Of a stretch of DNA of 64,000 nucleotides, positions 43,150-52,354 are shown piece by piece. The stretch lies in the NCBI GenBank assembly GCA_021845665.1, contig JAJZVO010000015.1:16085-80084 (forward strand), written 5' to 3'. The notes under the pieces are model-generated. The model was not told where the DNA came from. It worked only from the letters and a program-made list of their open reading frames with translations, and made no database searches. The DNA comes from Bacteroidota bacterium (GTDB lineage: Bacteria > Bacteroidota > Ignavibacteria > Kryptoniales > JAKASW01). Numbering within the stretch: position 1 is the first letter of the stretch; every line of letters begins with the position of its first letter. The position numbers and the translations under genes were made by a program.

Positions 43150-45537
43150 TTATTCAATTGAAACCGAAAAGTTTGTTCCCTCCCAGTTATTGGACTCTCT
43201 CCAATAGAAAGTAAACAAAATATTGCCGTCTTCGTTCACTTCAGAAACGTCGATATCCGCGACGTGAAGCCCGAGCAGCGTGTCAATGGTCTGAGTATCG
43301 TGGACATTTCTCCAGCCATCGGAAGACCAATGAATGACCGAAGGGGCCAGGACTTCTATTCTCAGTTTAAGTCCCTTTTTAATCGATCTTATTTTGTGAT
43401 TGAATCTCCAGGGTGCGTACGCGGAGGGATGTTTTTCCTTGACGTATCTCTGGACAGTTTGGGGAGGTGTATCGAAGACCGAGCCCTCTTCGAGCGATCT
43501 TGCGAGCTTGATGTACTCGGCGTGCGCCCAGACGAGCGGCATGGCAGAACCAGACGGGCGTCCAAAGAAGAGTTCTCTCTCCGTAATATCCGGCGAGTCC
43601 CAAATCTGTTCCGGTAGAAGTCCGCCTTCGCCGGCGAATGACTCCATGGCCTTCATGAGTTTCCTGGCGCCGTCCTTGTTTCCATTCGCGAGTTCATAGT
43701 GCGCTCTCTCCCCGGTAAGAAGGGGCCACGCCCGCCCCACGCCGGTGCCGTCAAAAGGCGTACCGTCGTCATGTTCGCCGTAACCATCATCGTTGTACCT
43801 GTGCCATGACGAACCGGTGGGTGTTTCGACGCGAAGCAACTTGTCGATTGCTTTCACGGTGTTAATGATCCTTGGATCGGAGGCGGCGCGAAGTCCGAGC
43901 CTGACAAGCGCAAGGGCGTCAGGGCTGACGATGTGGGTCGCTTTCATATTTGTATCTGCCGGTGGGCGGTTCTTTATCGGCACGTAGCCATCCTTGGGCG
44001 AACCGGATTCCGCGACATCAATGGGTGAAATGCGGACGTAGTAGCCTTCCACTCCGAGTTCGCTCGCGAGTTTGGTGTCGCTTACATAGATCCATCTTTC
44101 GATGCTCGAGTTCCAGGCGTCGGCCGACTCCAGAAGGTAATCGGCCATTTTGTCATCTTCAAATCGTCTTGCGTATTCGGCGGCAACGACCAGACCTGCA
44201 ATTTCGGCAGCGAGCGTGAAAGGAGTGTAACCGGGATCTTCTTCCCAGCGGTCCTGCTGGCTTATGGGACCATTTCTCACGATAAAGCCTGCCGCACTGC
44301 GCACCATCGGCCAGAAACGTTCGAGATCATCCGCGGTCAGAGCACCTTCCCTGAAGGCATGATCGACCAGGAGTATCGGAAGGGCGGATTCATCCATCTG
44401 TATGCCACCCCAGTAAGCTCTTCCGTCCATCCACATATTCTGCGGCCAATGGCCATCTATCTCCTGCGTAGCCTCGAGATACGTCAGCGCCTGCCTGACC
44501 TCTTCGTTTGCTCCGAAAGCAAGAAAAGCGCCGCCCGCCTCGACCATGTCGCGCGGCCAGACAAGGTGATATCCGCCAAGGTCGTCGTCACCTTTGGAAA
44601 ATCCCCAGGGTATTGAAAGGCTGGCGATTATGCCGCCGGGCATATATACTCCGAGGTGAGCCTTGAGAACAACCTTGCTTATGCCATACAATTGCGGCTT
44701 CTGCTTGAACCTGGTCTTATCCTTGTTCCAGTTTTCCCAGAATGCAATGTATCTTTTATAAGAGCTATCGAATCCATCAAATAGAGATGCGAGCGCGTGA
44801 TGTGCAGCTTCGTCGGGAGTTCTCCCGAAGCCAAGTGCCAGAACAAATTCACCGCCCGCCGATATGGCATCCAGTTCAGCTGTGAGCGCAATATTCCCGT
44901 CCTCCGCCTGATCGTAAAGTCTGGTTAGCTGCTTGTTGGCCTTAAGATCCTGCCATCCATCCGAGCTTCCGACAAATCCCGCCGAAGCTTTTTTGAAAGG
45001 TACGGAGGCGATCATCACAAGCGCAAAACCGTCCCTGGAAGCGGTAAGGGCCTTCTTTCCTTTGAATTCACCAATCCACCCGGTATTCCCGGCGCCCCGG
45101 TTGGCAATATGAGGAGACAATATTACGTGGACCCGGTAGTCCGACAAGTTGCCTATGAGAGGTGAGAACTTCACTCTCTGCAGGACGACGGGGCGTCTCG
45201 GGTCCGTTATTACACTTTTCTCGACCAGGTAGCGGTCTTGGTGACATTTATTTGTTAGAAGATAAGCCGGGATATCGGGCTCCAGGAAAGTTACTGAATG
45301 TTCGGTATCTCTCTTTTCCTCAGAAAAGAAGTCGTCTCCACTCGTAATTATGAGCTCCGCATCGCGGATCATTGCCTGATCCATACGCGGATAATAGACT
45401 TCGTTAAGTATACCGTGGGACAGCGTGAACAAAACTGGACTCACACCGGCGAAGGCGACGCCAATTCCTTCCTTTGCGCTGGACGTCCATCTGGCAGGTA
45501 TGCCCGGCCATCCGGGCGCCATATTTGAAGTTGACAT
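43150..45537 (-). CDS. Glucoamylase (GH15)
   Basis: A 795-residue glucan 1,4-alpha-glucosidase that releases glucose from non-reducing ends. The N-terminal third is the bacterial glucoamylase super-sandwich domain (AKEGIGVAFAGVSPV, LNEVYYPRMDQAMIRD). The (alpha/alpha)6 barrel has HLVWPRDMVEAGGAFLAFG (about 330), GGIQMDESALPILLVDH with the catalytic acid (about 395) and LLPEQIWDSPDI with the second glutamate (about 650). No signal peptide is visible, so the enzyme is probably cytoplasmic and acts on glycogen or imported maltodextrin. It heads the operon with gnd, zwf and pgl, which links glucan breakdown to NADPH supply. No glucokinase is present here. Confidence 0.92.
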   Translation of the reverse strand: MSTSNMAPGWPGIPARWTSSAKEGIGVAFAGVSPVLFTLSHGILNEVYYPRMDQAMIRDAELIITSGDDFFSEEKRDTEHSVTFLEPDIPAYLLTNKCHQDRYLVEKSVITDPRRPVVLQRVKFSPLIGNLSDYRVHVILSPHIANRGAGNTGWIGEFKGKKALTASRDGFALVMIASVPFKKASAGFVGSSDGWQDLKANKQLTRLYDQAEDGNIALTAELDAISAGGEFVLALGFGRTPDEAAHHALASLFDGFDSSYKRYIAFWENWNKDKTRFKQKPQLYGISKVVLKAHLGVYMPGGIIASLSIPWGFSKGDDDLGGYHLVWPRDMVEAGGAFLAFGANEEVRQALTYLEATQEIDGHWPQNMWMDGRAYWGGIQMDESALPILLVDHAFREGALTADDLERFWPMVRSAAGFIVRNGPISQQDRWEEDPGYTPFTLAAEIAGLVVAAEYARRFEDDKMADYLLESADAWNSSIERWIYVSDTKLASELGVEGYYVRISPIDVAESGSPKDGYVPIKNRPPADTNMKATHIVSPDALALVRLGLRAASDPRIINTVKAIDKLLRVETPTGSSWHRYNDDGYGEHDDGTPFDGTGVGRAWPLLTGERAHYELANGNKDGARKLMKAMESFAGEGGLLPEQIWDSPDITERELFFGRPSGSAMPLVWAHAEYIKLARSLEEGSVFDTPPQTVQRYVKEKHPSAYAPWRFNHKIRSIKKGLKLRIEVLAPSVIHWSSDGWRNVHDTQTIDTLLGLHVADIDVSEVNEDGNILFTFYWRESNNWEGTNFSVSIE

Positions 45538-45565
45538 AAGGTAGTTCCTCTCTTTCCCTTATCTC

Positions 45566-45594
45566 ATTTTAAGACACCTTAAGTATTATGGCAA
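45566..45594 (-). promoter_or_regulatory. Sigma70-like promoter of the glucoamylase-gnd-zwf-pgl operon
   Basis: On the minus strand, TTGCCA (45594-45589), a 17-base spacer and TAAAAT (45571-45566), 29 bases before the ATG at 45537. A GAGAGG ribosome-binding sequence lies between. Confidence 0.6.
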
Positions 45595-45703
45595 GGAAGA
45601 GAAGGTTAAAACGAGATTAAAGTCTTTTCATGGACATGGACGAGGCAATAACGCAGAGAGAAGTGCGCGTGTCTTTGAACCGGGCGGCCCGTCGCGGGTC
45701 AGA

Positions 45704-48700
45704 TCAGCGGGAGCGGCGATCCAGTATTTTTCTTACCGTGTCCGAGAATTCGAATGCGGTGAACGGCTTCTGAAGGAAATCCGTCTTATCGTCTAAAACA
45801 AAGCCGCGATGTACCGTACTATCCGTATAGCCGCTTATGAATAGGAATTTCCTGCCGGGCCATTTTCTATCCAGAGAATCCTTCAGCTCCCTGCCGTTCA
45901 TTCTCGGCATAACGACATCAGAAATCACGAGCGCTATTTCCCCGGAATGACTGTCGAACACCGCAATACCTTCCTCTCCTTCAGAGGCGGTAAGGACCGA
46001 GTACCCGCTTTCTGTCAGGAGCATCCTCATGAATTCCCTAAGTTCCTCGTTATCCTCCACCACGAGGATAGTCTCGGATCCTTTCCTTAACGATTTCATG
46101 TCGTGATGTTTATCCGGAATTTTTTCGGCGGTCTGGTTGACGGCAGGGAAATATACTTTGAAAGTTGTTCCCCGGCCTACTTCGCTGTACGCGTTGATCG
46201 CCCCGCCATGTTGTCTGATTATTCCGTGAACGACGGACAAACCGAGTCCGGTTCCTTTTCCGATTTCTTTGGTCGTATAGAACGGCTCGAATATTCTTTC
46301 GATGGCTTCCGGAGCGATCCCCATCCCCGTGTCGCTCATACTAAGCTGGACATATTCTCCAGGCTTCACATCTACGTGTGTGCGGCAATAGAACTCGTCC
46401 AACGTAACGTTATTAGTATTGATCGCGAGCAGCCCTCCGGATTGCATGGCGTCCCCGGCGTTAACGGCAAGATTAAGGATCACCTGTTCAATCTGGGACG
46501 GATCGGCCAGGATTGTGCTGAGGCCACCGCCCGGAGTGAACTCTATCTGGATTTGCTCTCCGAGCAGCCGCTTCAGGAGCTCCAATATATCACTTACCAG
46601 CTGGTTAAGATCCAAAACTTTCGGCATTAATATCTGGCGCCGGGCGAAAGCAAGGAGCTGTTTCGTTATCTTCGCGGCCCTGTCCGCCAAACCGTAGATT
46701 CGCATCAAGTAGTTGTGAACAGGATGGGAATTCTCGATTTTGCCGAGCGCAAGTTCAGTGAATCCTATTATACCACCCAGCACATTATTGAAGTCGTGCG
46801 CTATCCCGCTGGTCAGTTGGCCCAGACTTTCGAGCTTCTGAGACTGGAGAAGCTGCTCCTCCAGCTTCTTCTTGTCTGTAACGTCTTTCAATATTCCCCG
46901 GTACGCGACTATTCTCCCTGTAGCGTCCCGCAGCAAGGTCGAAGAGTCCTGGACTATGAGCCGGGTACCGTCTCTTCTCTTCATCGAAACCTGATTATCC
47001 CTTATGAGGCCCTCGGCATCGAGGATTGCCAAAGCCTTCTGCCTGTCAACAGGATCTTCATAAAGGCCGATCACGCTTTCCAGTTCGAGCATTTGATCTC
47101 TTGAATCGAATCCGAACATTCTGACGCCCGCAGGGTTAATATCGAGTATTTTTCCCGAAGGAGTCGTCAGGTAAATCGTATCGAGAGACTCCTCGAAAAG
47201 ATTCCTGTACCTCTCTTCCGAACGCCGCAGCATTTCCTCGGAGAGCTTTCTTTCGGTTATATCTTCGGCGGTGCCGATTACGGCAGGTCGACCATGATAC
47301 GTGGGGTTCGAGCCGATTATCTCCACACGCATCATCTTGCCCGACTTCTTCAAAGCACCGAAGTCAAACTTCAGCGATTCGGTTTTGCCCGCAATCAACT
47401 TACTGAAGTTTTCAGCAACCGATTCCCTGTCGTCCAGCGCAACCGTCTCGATAAAGGAAGGGAGTGCGATGAGCTCCTCGTCCGAATGCCCGAAAATCCT
47501 TTGCATGGCGGGGTTCACGTATGCGAAGCGGCCGTCCTGTATGATGTAGACTCCGACGAGCGACGATTCGACCAGCGTCCGGAATTTCTCCTCGCTCTCT
47601 CTTATCGTCGCTTCGGCCCTTGTCATGTCGGTAAGGAGCCTTGCATTCTCCAAAGCGACTGCCGCACTCGCGGCGAGTCCCTCCAGCATCTCGACATCGC
47701 TTTCGCTGAACCGTTTTCCGTCCTTGCTGTTATGGATCGCGAAAGCACCGAGGACTTCTCCTTCCCGGTTCACGATAGGCACATCGATGACGTTGTATAT
47801 ACCGAGCTTGTCATGTAATTCCCTGATAGCCAGCGGATCATGTTTCGAGTCGTTGCTGATCCTGGAGCGCTTGGTGGACACGACAAAACCGGGAGTTCCC
47901 TGACCCGGAGCGAATCTGACATCGATCGGTATGAAATCTCCATCCTTGTTGTACTCTTTGAAAAGGAGTACGCCGTTTTCGATAAGGCCGACGGTTCCGG
48001 CAGACGCACCAACGAGCTCGATTCCCGTAGTCACGAGCGTTCGGAGAATCTCGCTGACGTTCAATACGGCATTTACCTTCACGGCCGCACTGGAAAGGAT
48101 TGTGAGCTGTTTGCTCCTCTGAGCGATGGCTTCTTCAGCTCTCTTCCGCTCCATTAAATCCCGCGCGGAGGAAAGAAGCACCTTTCTACCTTCGAAGACG
48201 ACCGCCTTGCTTCTAACCTCGACGGGAATTCGAGTACCATCTTTCTTAACGTGAACTGATTCGAATGTAATCTCAACATCGCTGAACACGCTTTTCATGC
48301 GATCTTGCGTTCTAGCTGAGATGTCCGGTGCGAGAATCTTCACCACATTCTGGCCGATGATCTCATCGCGGGTATAGCCGAGCCTTTCGCATCCGGCCTC
48401 GTTCACCTGCAGGAACGTCCCATTTTCGTCGAGCATGAAGAGCTCATCTGCCGAGTTTTCGAGGAGAAACCGGTACCTACTTTCGCTGGCCACCAATGCT
48501 TCATTTGCGGCCACGAGCTCGGTCAGATCCACAAGAATTCCTCTTAACCCGACGACTCGGGAGTCGTGGACTATCGGGCTGGCCGAAATCAGCACAGGGA
48601 AACCCCTTCCCCTCTTGTCAATCGCTGTGTAGCGGCCGGGATCTATCGCGAATCCATCAAACACCCTTTCGATCTTATCAGCAACTTTCTTTCGGTCACC

Positions 48701-50062
48701 GGGCATTATGAAGTCGAGCGGACTTCTTCCCTTCTCAAACTCATCCTGTGAGATCCCGAAGGCCTCCAGGCAAGCGAGATTTGCAAAACTGATTTTACGG
48801 GATTGATCGATTTCAAAAACCGGCTGCGGGAGGAAATCGGCCAGTTCTTTGAATCTCGCCTCGCTCCTTCGTATATCGTCATCGATCTTCATCCGCTCGG
48901 TCATATCCTGTGCTGCGCCGTAAACTTTTGCGACCCTGTTTACTACAGGGTCCCATGCAGGCTTGGCGGAATCTCTCAGCCAACGAAGCTCTCCCGGTCG
49001 TGTCACAAGCCTGTATTCTGCTACATCAAACTTCCCTTCCCCGACTTTCCTGAAATGCTCTCTCAATACAGGAAGGTCCGGCTCATAAACCGCACTCTGC
49101 CAAACGCCTTTGTCCACAATCTCTGCGCTGCTGTACCCGAGCATTCTCTCAAACGTTTCCGATAGCCATTCGATCGAGAAGGAACCGTCATCGCGGACAT
49201 CAAGAACATATGCATAGTCGGAGATCAATTCAGTAAGAGTGCGGTACCTCTCTTCGCTTTGTCTGAGAGCCGACTGTTCCCGTAACAGTCGTGTCTTCTG
49301 GAAGGCGCTTTCGAGAATCCCCGGCAATTTTATGTGATAGGAGTTGCTCTTCACGACGTAATCGTCCGCACCAAGCCTCAGCGCAATCGCTGCCGACTCC
49401 TGGTTGCCTTCGTCTGCGATTATGACGATTGGACTATCGATTCCTATCCCCGATCTGAATTCCTTAATAAAACCAAGCAAGTTCAATCCCGGGAGTGAGT
49501 TGTCGATCAGCAGAACATCAAATGGAATTTTCTTCCCGCCAGCCAAAGATCTCAGGTCGGCTGAGTTTTCCACAGCATACAGTCTTATGTGCGAGGCCTT
49601 CTGTTTGAAATGATCGTTCAAGAGACGTACTGTCGCTGCATCGTGGCTCGCAATCAACACACGAAATCCGCCGTTACTTTTGGACAATCCGAGCCGGCGG
49701 TCCTGAATACTCCTCCTGAGAATAGATGGGAGTTCACGATAATGGGTTCCCGACTTGACGACATAGTCGTCCGCTCCCCCTTTCAACGCGGATACTGCCT
49801 TGTCCTCATCCCCGAATCCAGTGACCACCACTACAGAAATAGGGAGTCTACGTTCCCTGATCTCGTGTACCAATGACATGCCGTCTCCGTCCGGCAGACG
49901 CAGATCGACCAATGCCGCATCGTAGTCGGCTACGTCCGCGAGTTTCGACCGGGCTTCATCACAAGAAGTTGCCACATCGACTTCGAATCCGGCGCTGGCG
50001 TTTAGCTCGTGCTTCACCAGCTTTATATCGATTTGATCGTCTTCTACGTAAAGTATTTTCAT
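45704..50062 (-). CDS. Very large hybrid histidine kinase: two receivers, five PAS, GAF, kinase, receiver
   Basis: A 1452-residue soluble protein from ATG 50062 (MKILYVEDDQIDI), the receiver start; the frame extends 15 codons upstream. Domains in order: receiver 1 (LVDLRLPDGDG), receiver 2 (VLLIDNSLPGLN), three PAS domains (about 270-640), a GAF domain (about 650-795; VIDVPIVNREGEVLGAF), two more PAS domains (about 805-1050), HisKA with the acceptor in IAHDFNNVLGG (about 1070), HATPase with NLAVNAGDAMQSGG and GTGLGLSVVHG, and a C-terminal receiver (LVVEDNEELREF, LVISDVVMPRMNG, LQKPF). The N-terminal double receiver suggests it is itself a target of other kinases. It has no membrane segment and no adjacent regulator. 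The C-terminal kinase resembles the 25335 gene. Confidence 0.93.
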   Translation of the reverse strand: MKILYVEDDQIDIKLVKHELNASAGFEVDVATSCDEARSKLADVADYDAALVDLRLPDGDGMSLVHEIRERRLPISVVVVTGFGDEDKAVSALKGGADDYVVKSGTHYRELPSILRRSIQDRRLGLSKSNGGFRVLIASHDAATVRLLNDHFKQKASHIRLYAVENSADLRSLAGGKKIPFDVLLIDNSLPGLNLLGFIKEFRSGIGIDSPIVIIADEGNQESAAIALRLGADDYVVKSNSYHIKLPGILESAFQKTRLLREQSALRQSEERYRTLTELISDYAYVLDVRDDGSFSIEWLSETFERMLGYSSAEIVDKGVWQSAVYEPDLPVLREHFRKVGEGKFDVAEYRLVTRPGELRWLRDSAKPAWDPVVNRVAKVYGAAQDMTERMKIDDDIRRSEARFKELADFLPQPVFEIDQSRKISFANLACLEAFGISQDEFEKGRSPLDFIMPGDRKKVADKIERVFDGFAIDPGRYTAIDKRGRGFPVLISASPIVHDSRVVGLRGILVDLTELVAANEALVASESRYRFLLENSADELFMLDENGTFLQVNEAGCERLGYTRDEIIGQNVVKILAPDISARTQDRMKSVFSDVEITFESVHVKKDGTRIPVEVRSKAVVFEGRKVLLSSARDLMERKRAEEAIAQRSKQLTILSSAAVKVNAVLNVSEILRTLVTTGIELVGASAGTVGLIENGVLLFKEYNKDGDFIPIDVRFAPGQGTPGFVVSTKRSRISNDSKHDPLAIRELHDKLGIYNVIDVPIVNREGEVLGAFAIHNSKDGKRFSESDVEMLEGLAASAAVALENARLLTDMTRAEATIRESEEKFRTLVESSLVGVYIIQDGRFAYVNPAMQRIFGHSDEELIALPSFIETVALDDRESVAENFSKLIAGKTESLKFDFGALKKSGKMMRVEIIGSNPTYHGRPAVIGTAEDITERKLSEEMLRRSEERYRNLFEESLDTIYLTTPSGKILDINPAGVRMFGFDSRDQMLELESVIGLYEDPVDRQKALAILDAEGLIRDNQVSMKRRDGTRLIVQDSSTLLRDATGRIVAYRGILKDVTDKKKLEEQLLQSQKLESLGQLTSGIAHDFNNVLGGIIGFTELALGKIENSHPVHNYLMRIYGLADRAAKITKQLLAFARRQILMPKVLDLNQLVSDILELLKRLLGEQIQIEFTPGGGLSTILADPSQIEQVILNLAVNAGDAMQSGGLLAINTNNVTLDEFYCRTHVDVKPGEYVQLSMSDTGMGIAPEAIERIFEPFYTTKEIGKGTGLGLSVVHGIIRQHGGAINAYSEVGRGTTFKVYFPAVNQTAEKIPDKHHDMKSLRKGSETILVVEDNEELREFMRMLLTESGYSVLTASEGEEGIAVFDSHSGEIALVISDVVMPRMNGRELKDSLDRKWPGRKFLFISGYTDSTVHRGFVLDDKTDFLQKPFTAFEFSDTVRKILDRRSR

Positions 50063-50341
50063 AAAATCCGATCCGCCGTTTTCGGTACGAGCGACGGGGC
50101 TTCGCAAAAATCATCGTTGAGCCCTGGAAGACCCGCCATGGGGAATATGCGAGAAAATCCGTGGACGGAGCCGGCAGAATATTGGGAATCAATTTGTTGG
50201 CAACGACGGCAAGACAGGGGAAATTGGTACGACACCTTAGAATACATGACTGTTTGAATCCGGCTCCTCCTCGTATGCTACTTGAATAGCCCAGCGGTTC
50301 ATCAACAATGTGGTTAATTTTAGACAAATCTCCGATGATTT

Positions 50342-51016
50342 TCAAACCGCAACGCGTCTTCGTTTGAAGATGGGTACCATAAGTATTCCAGCGATGAATC
50401 CGCCGACATGCGCCCACCAGGCGATCCCTCCAGACATCGAGTGCCCTACCGATTGCACGCCACTAAAGAACTGTATCATAAACCAGAAGCCGATGAAGAG
50501 AAGCGCCGACACGTCGATGATATCGAAGATTATGAAAATCGGAATAAGCGTGACTATCCTCGCCCGCGGAAACATTACGAAGTAAGCGCCGAGCACGCCG
50601 GAAATCGCCCCGCTTGCGCCGATCGTCGGTATCGAAGAGCTCGCCGAGAGATAGGTCTGCAGGAAACCGGCTGCCAGACCGCTTAGTAAATAGAACACTA
50701 GGTAGTTCCGGTGCCCGAGCTTGTCTTCAACATTGTCGCCGAATATGAAGAGGAACCACATGTTGCCGATAATGTGAAGCCACCCTCCGTGTATGAACAT
50801 CGAGGTGAAAAATGGGATGTACCGCGCCATAAGATGTGTATGGTGCGCCACCATCTCGAAATACCTGCTCGGCACAAGGCCATACTTGATGAAAAAGGAA
50901 TCCAGCCCCGAACCAAGCGAGAGCTCGTAGAAAAAGACGGCGGCATTTGCACCGATCAGCAGATAGTTTACTATCGGGATTCCGTAGGAAGGATTCTTAT
51001 CCTTCAGCGGGATCAT
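50342..51016 (-). CDS. Rhomboid-family intramembrane serine protease
   Basis: A 224-residue membrane protein with about six helices. The catalytic serine lies in TIGASGAISGVLGAYF (about 130) and the catalytic histidine in AWWAHVGGFIAGI (about 205). The loop HGGWLHIIGNMWFLFIFGDNVED (about 77-99, given here in one run of family residues split by NMWFL) is typical of rhomboids. The C-terminus is basic. It begins 3 bases after glcF, so it is probably the last gene of glcD-glcF-rhomboid. The substrate is unknown. Confidence 0.92.
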   Translation of the reverse strand: MIPLKDKNPSYGIPIVNYLLIGANAAVFFYELSLGSGLDSFFIKYGLVPSRYFEMVAHHTHLMARYIPFFTSMFIHGGWLHIIGNMWFLFIFGDNVEDKLGHRNYLVFYLLSGLAAGFLQTYLSASSSIPTIGASGAISGVLGAYFVMFPRARIVTLIPIFIIFDIIDVSALLFIGFWFMIQFFSGVQSVGHSMSGGIAWWAHVGGFIAGILMVPIFKRRRVAV

Positions 51017-51019
51017 CCG

Positions 51020-52354
51020 TCATTTCTCCGATTTGTAGAGCCTGTTGAGAGCGGTTGCGAGGTGGATCACTTCCAGGTCCATCCTGCCGTTCTTGGCACC
51101 TGCAGCGATCTGCGCGAGGCAGCCGGGATTGCCTGCGATAACCGTGCGGGCATCGCACCTGTTTATGTTTTCCAGCTTTCTGTCGAGAAGTTCTGCGGCT
51201 TCATCATAGTGTACAATGTTGTAGATCCCAGCGCTTCCACAGCACCAGGTAGATTCGTTCAATTCCCGGTAGTTGTCGCCCGCAATGTCCTTGACTATCT
51301 CGCGCGGTTGTGCGCTTATCTTCTGCGTATGAACGAGATGGCACGCCTCATGGTAAGTAACCGTCGACTCGATTTTCGATTTCGGCTTACGGTATCCGGT
51401 CTCATAGATGAATTCGGAGAATTCCTTAACACGGCCGGAGAACTTCTTCGCCCGGTCTGAATATTGAGGATTATCCGCGAGCAGCTTAACGTATTCCTTC
51501 ATGAACGCGGAGCAGCCCGCCGAATTTACGACATAATAGTCGGCTTGCGTTCCTTCAAACACCTCGATGTTCCTTATGGCCAGTGCGCGAGCGGTCACAT
51601 TGTCGCCGGCGTGTCCGTTCACAGATCCGCAGCATACCTGCGTGTGAGGAATGGCGACGCGCCACCCGTTTTCACGAAGCACATCGACAGTATCCAGGTT
51701 GGCTTCGGCGAACATGGCATCCATTACGCAGCCGGTCAGGATGGCCACGCCTCCGCGCGCGGCGACCTTCGGTTCCACAAACTCTGGAAGGATATCTATG
51801 GCGAATTTGTCCGATAGCCGCGGAAGGAGCCTGGCACGCTTGAGAATTCCTATCGGGAAAACTCCGGACATGAAGATTACGATCTTCTCGAGCCCGGTCT
51901 TCTGATAGAGCCGAAGCAGGGCAGACGCCGCACGCAAACCGCTCTTCCCAACAAAAAAAGTCCTTAACAGGAGACGCTTGAGTTTGAAACCTTTCTTGTT
52001 CACCTGGATGAACTCCCTGGCTGACTCTACGAGTTCGCCATATTTCACCCCGGCAGGGCAGGCGGTCTGGCACGCCTGGCAGTCGAGACAGAAGTTCATT
52101 TCGTACTCGAAAGTGCCGGCGACGGGTATAGTGCCATCCATGACGCTTTTCATCAGACGGATTCGTCCTCGCGGCGAGCTTCTCTCAAGTCCCGTGAGTG
52201 CGTACGTCGGACATACCGAAAGACAAAGCCCACAGTGCATACATTGAGCAAGCAGATCCTCTGACATTTCCGGATGGAATCCCCCGGCCCGCGCCCCTGA
52301 TTGCATTCCTCCCTTCTTTGGACCCAGATCCTCGCCCGAGTTCCGGTGACTCAT
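51020..52354 (-). CDS. glcF: Glycolate oxidase iron-sulphur subunit (GlcF-like)
   Basis: A 444-residue electron-transfer subunit. Two [4Fe-4S] motifs lie near the N-terminus: CMHCGLCLSVCPTY (about 37-50) and CLDCQACQTACPAGV (about 93-107). Two cysteine-rich CCG domains follow, with CCGSVNGHAGD (about 244) and CCGSAGIYNI (about 370). It pairs with the flavoprotein glcD directly upstream (ATGA overlap at 52354). The pair oxidises glycolate or another 2-hydroxyacid such as D-lactate; the two cannot be told apart here. There is no glcE, so the large subunit probably works with GlcF alone. Confidence 0.92.
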   Translation of the reverse strand: MSHRNSGEDLGPKKGGMQSGARAGGFHPEMSEDLLAQCMHCGLCLSVCPTYALTGLERSSPRGRIRLMKSVMDGTIPVAGTFEYEMNFCLDCQACQTACPAGVKYGELVESAREFIQVNKKGFKLKRLLLRTFFVGKSGLRAASALLRLYQKTGLEKIVIFMSGVFPIGILKRARLLPRLSDKFAIDILPEFVEPKVAARGGVAILTGCVMDAMFAEANLDTVDVLRENGWRVAIPHTQVCCGSVNGHAGDNVTARALAIRNIEVFEGTQADYYVVNSAGCSAFMKEYVKLLADNPQYSDRAKKFSGRVKEFSEFIYETGYRKPKSKIESTVTYHEACHLVHTQKISAQPREIVKDIAGDNYRELNESTWCCGSAGIYNIVHYDEAAELLDRKLENINRCDARTVIAGNPGCLAQIAAGAKNGRMDLEVIHLATALNRLYKSEK

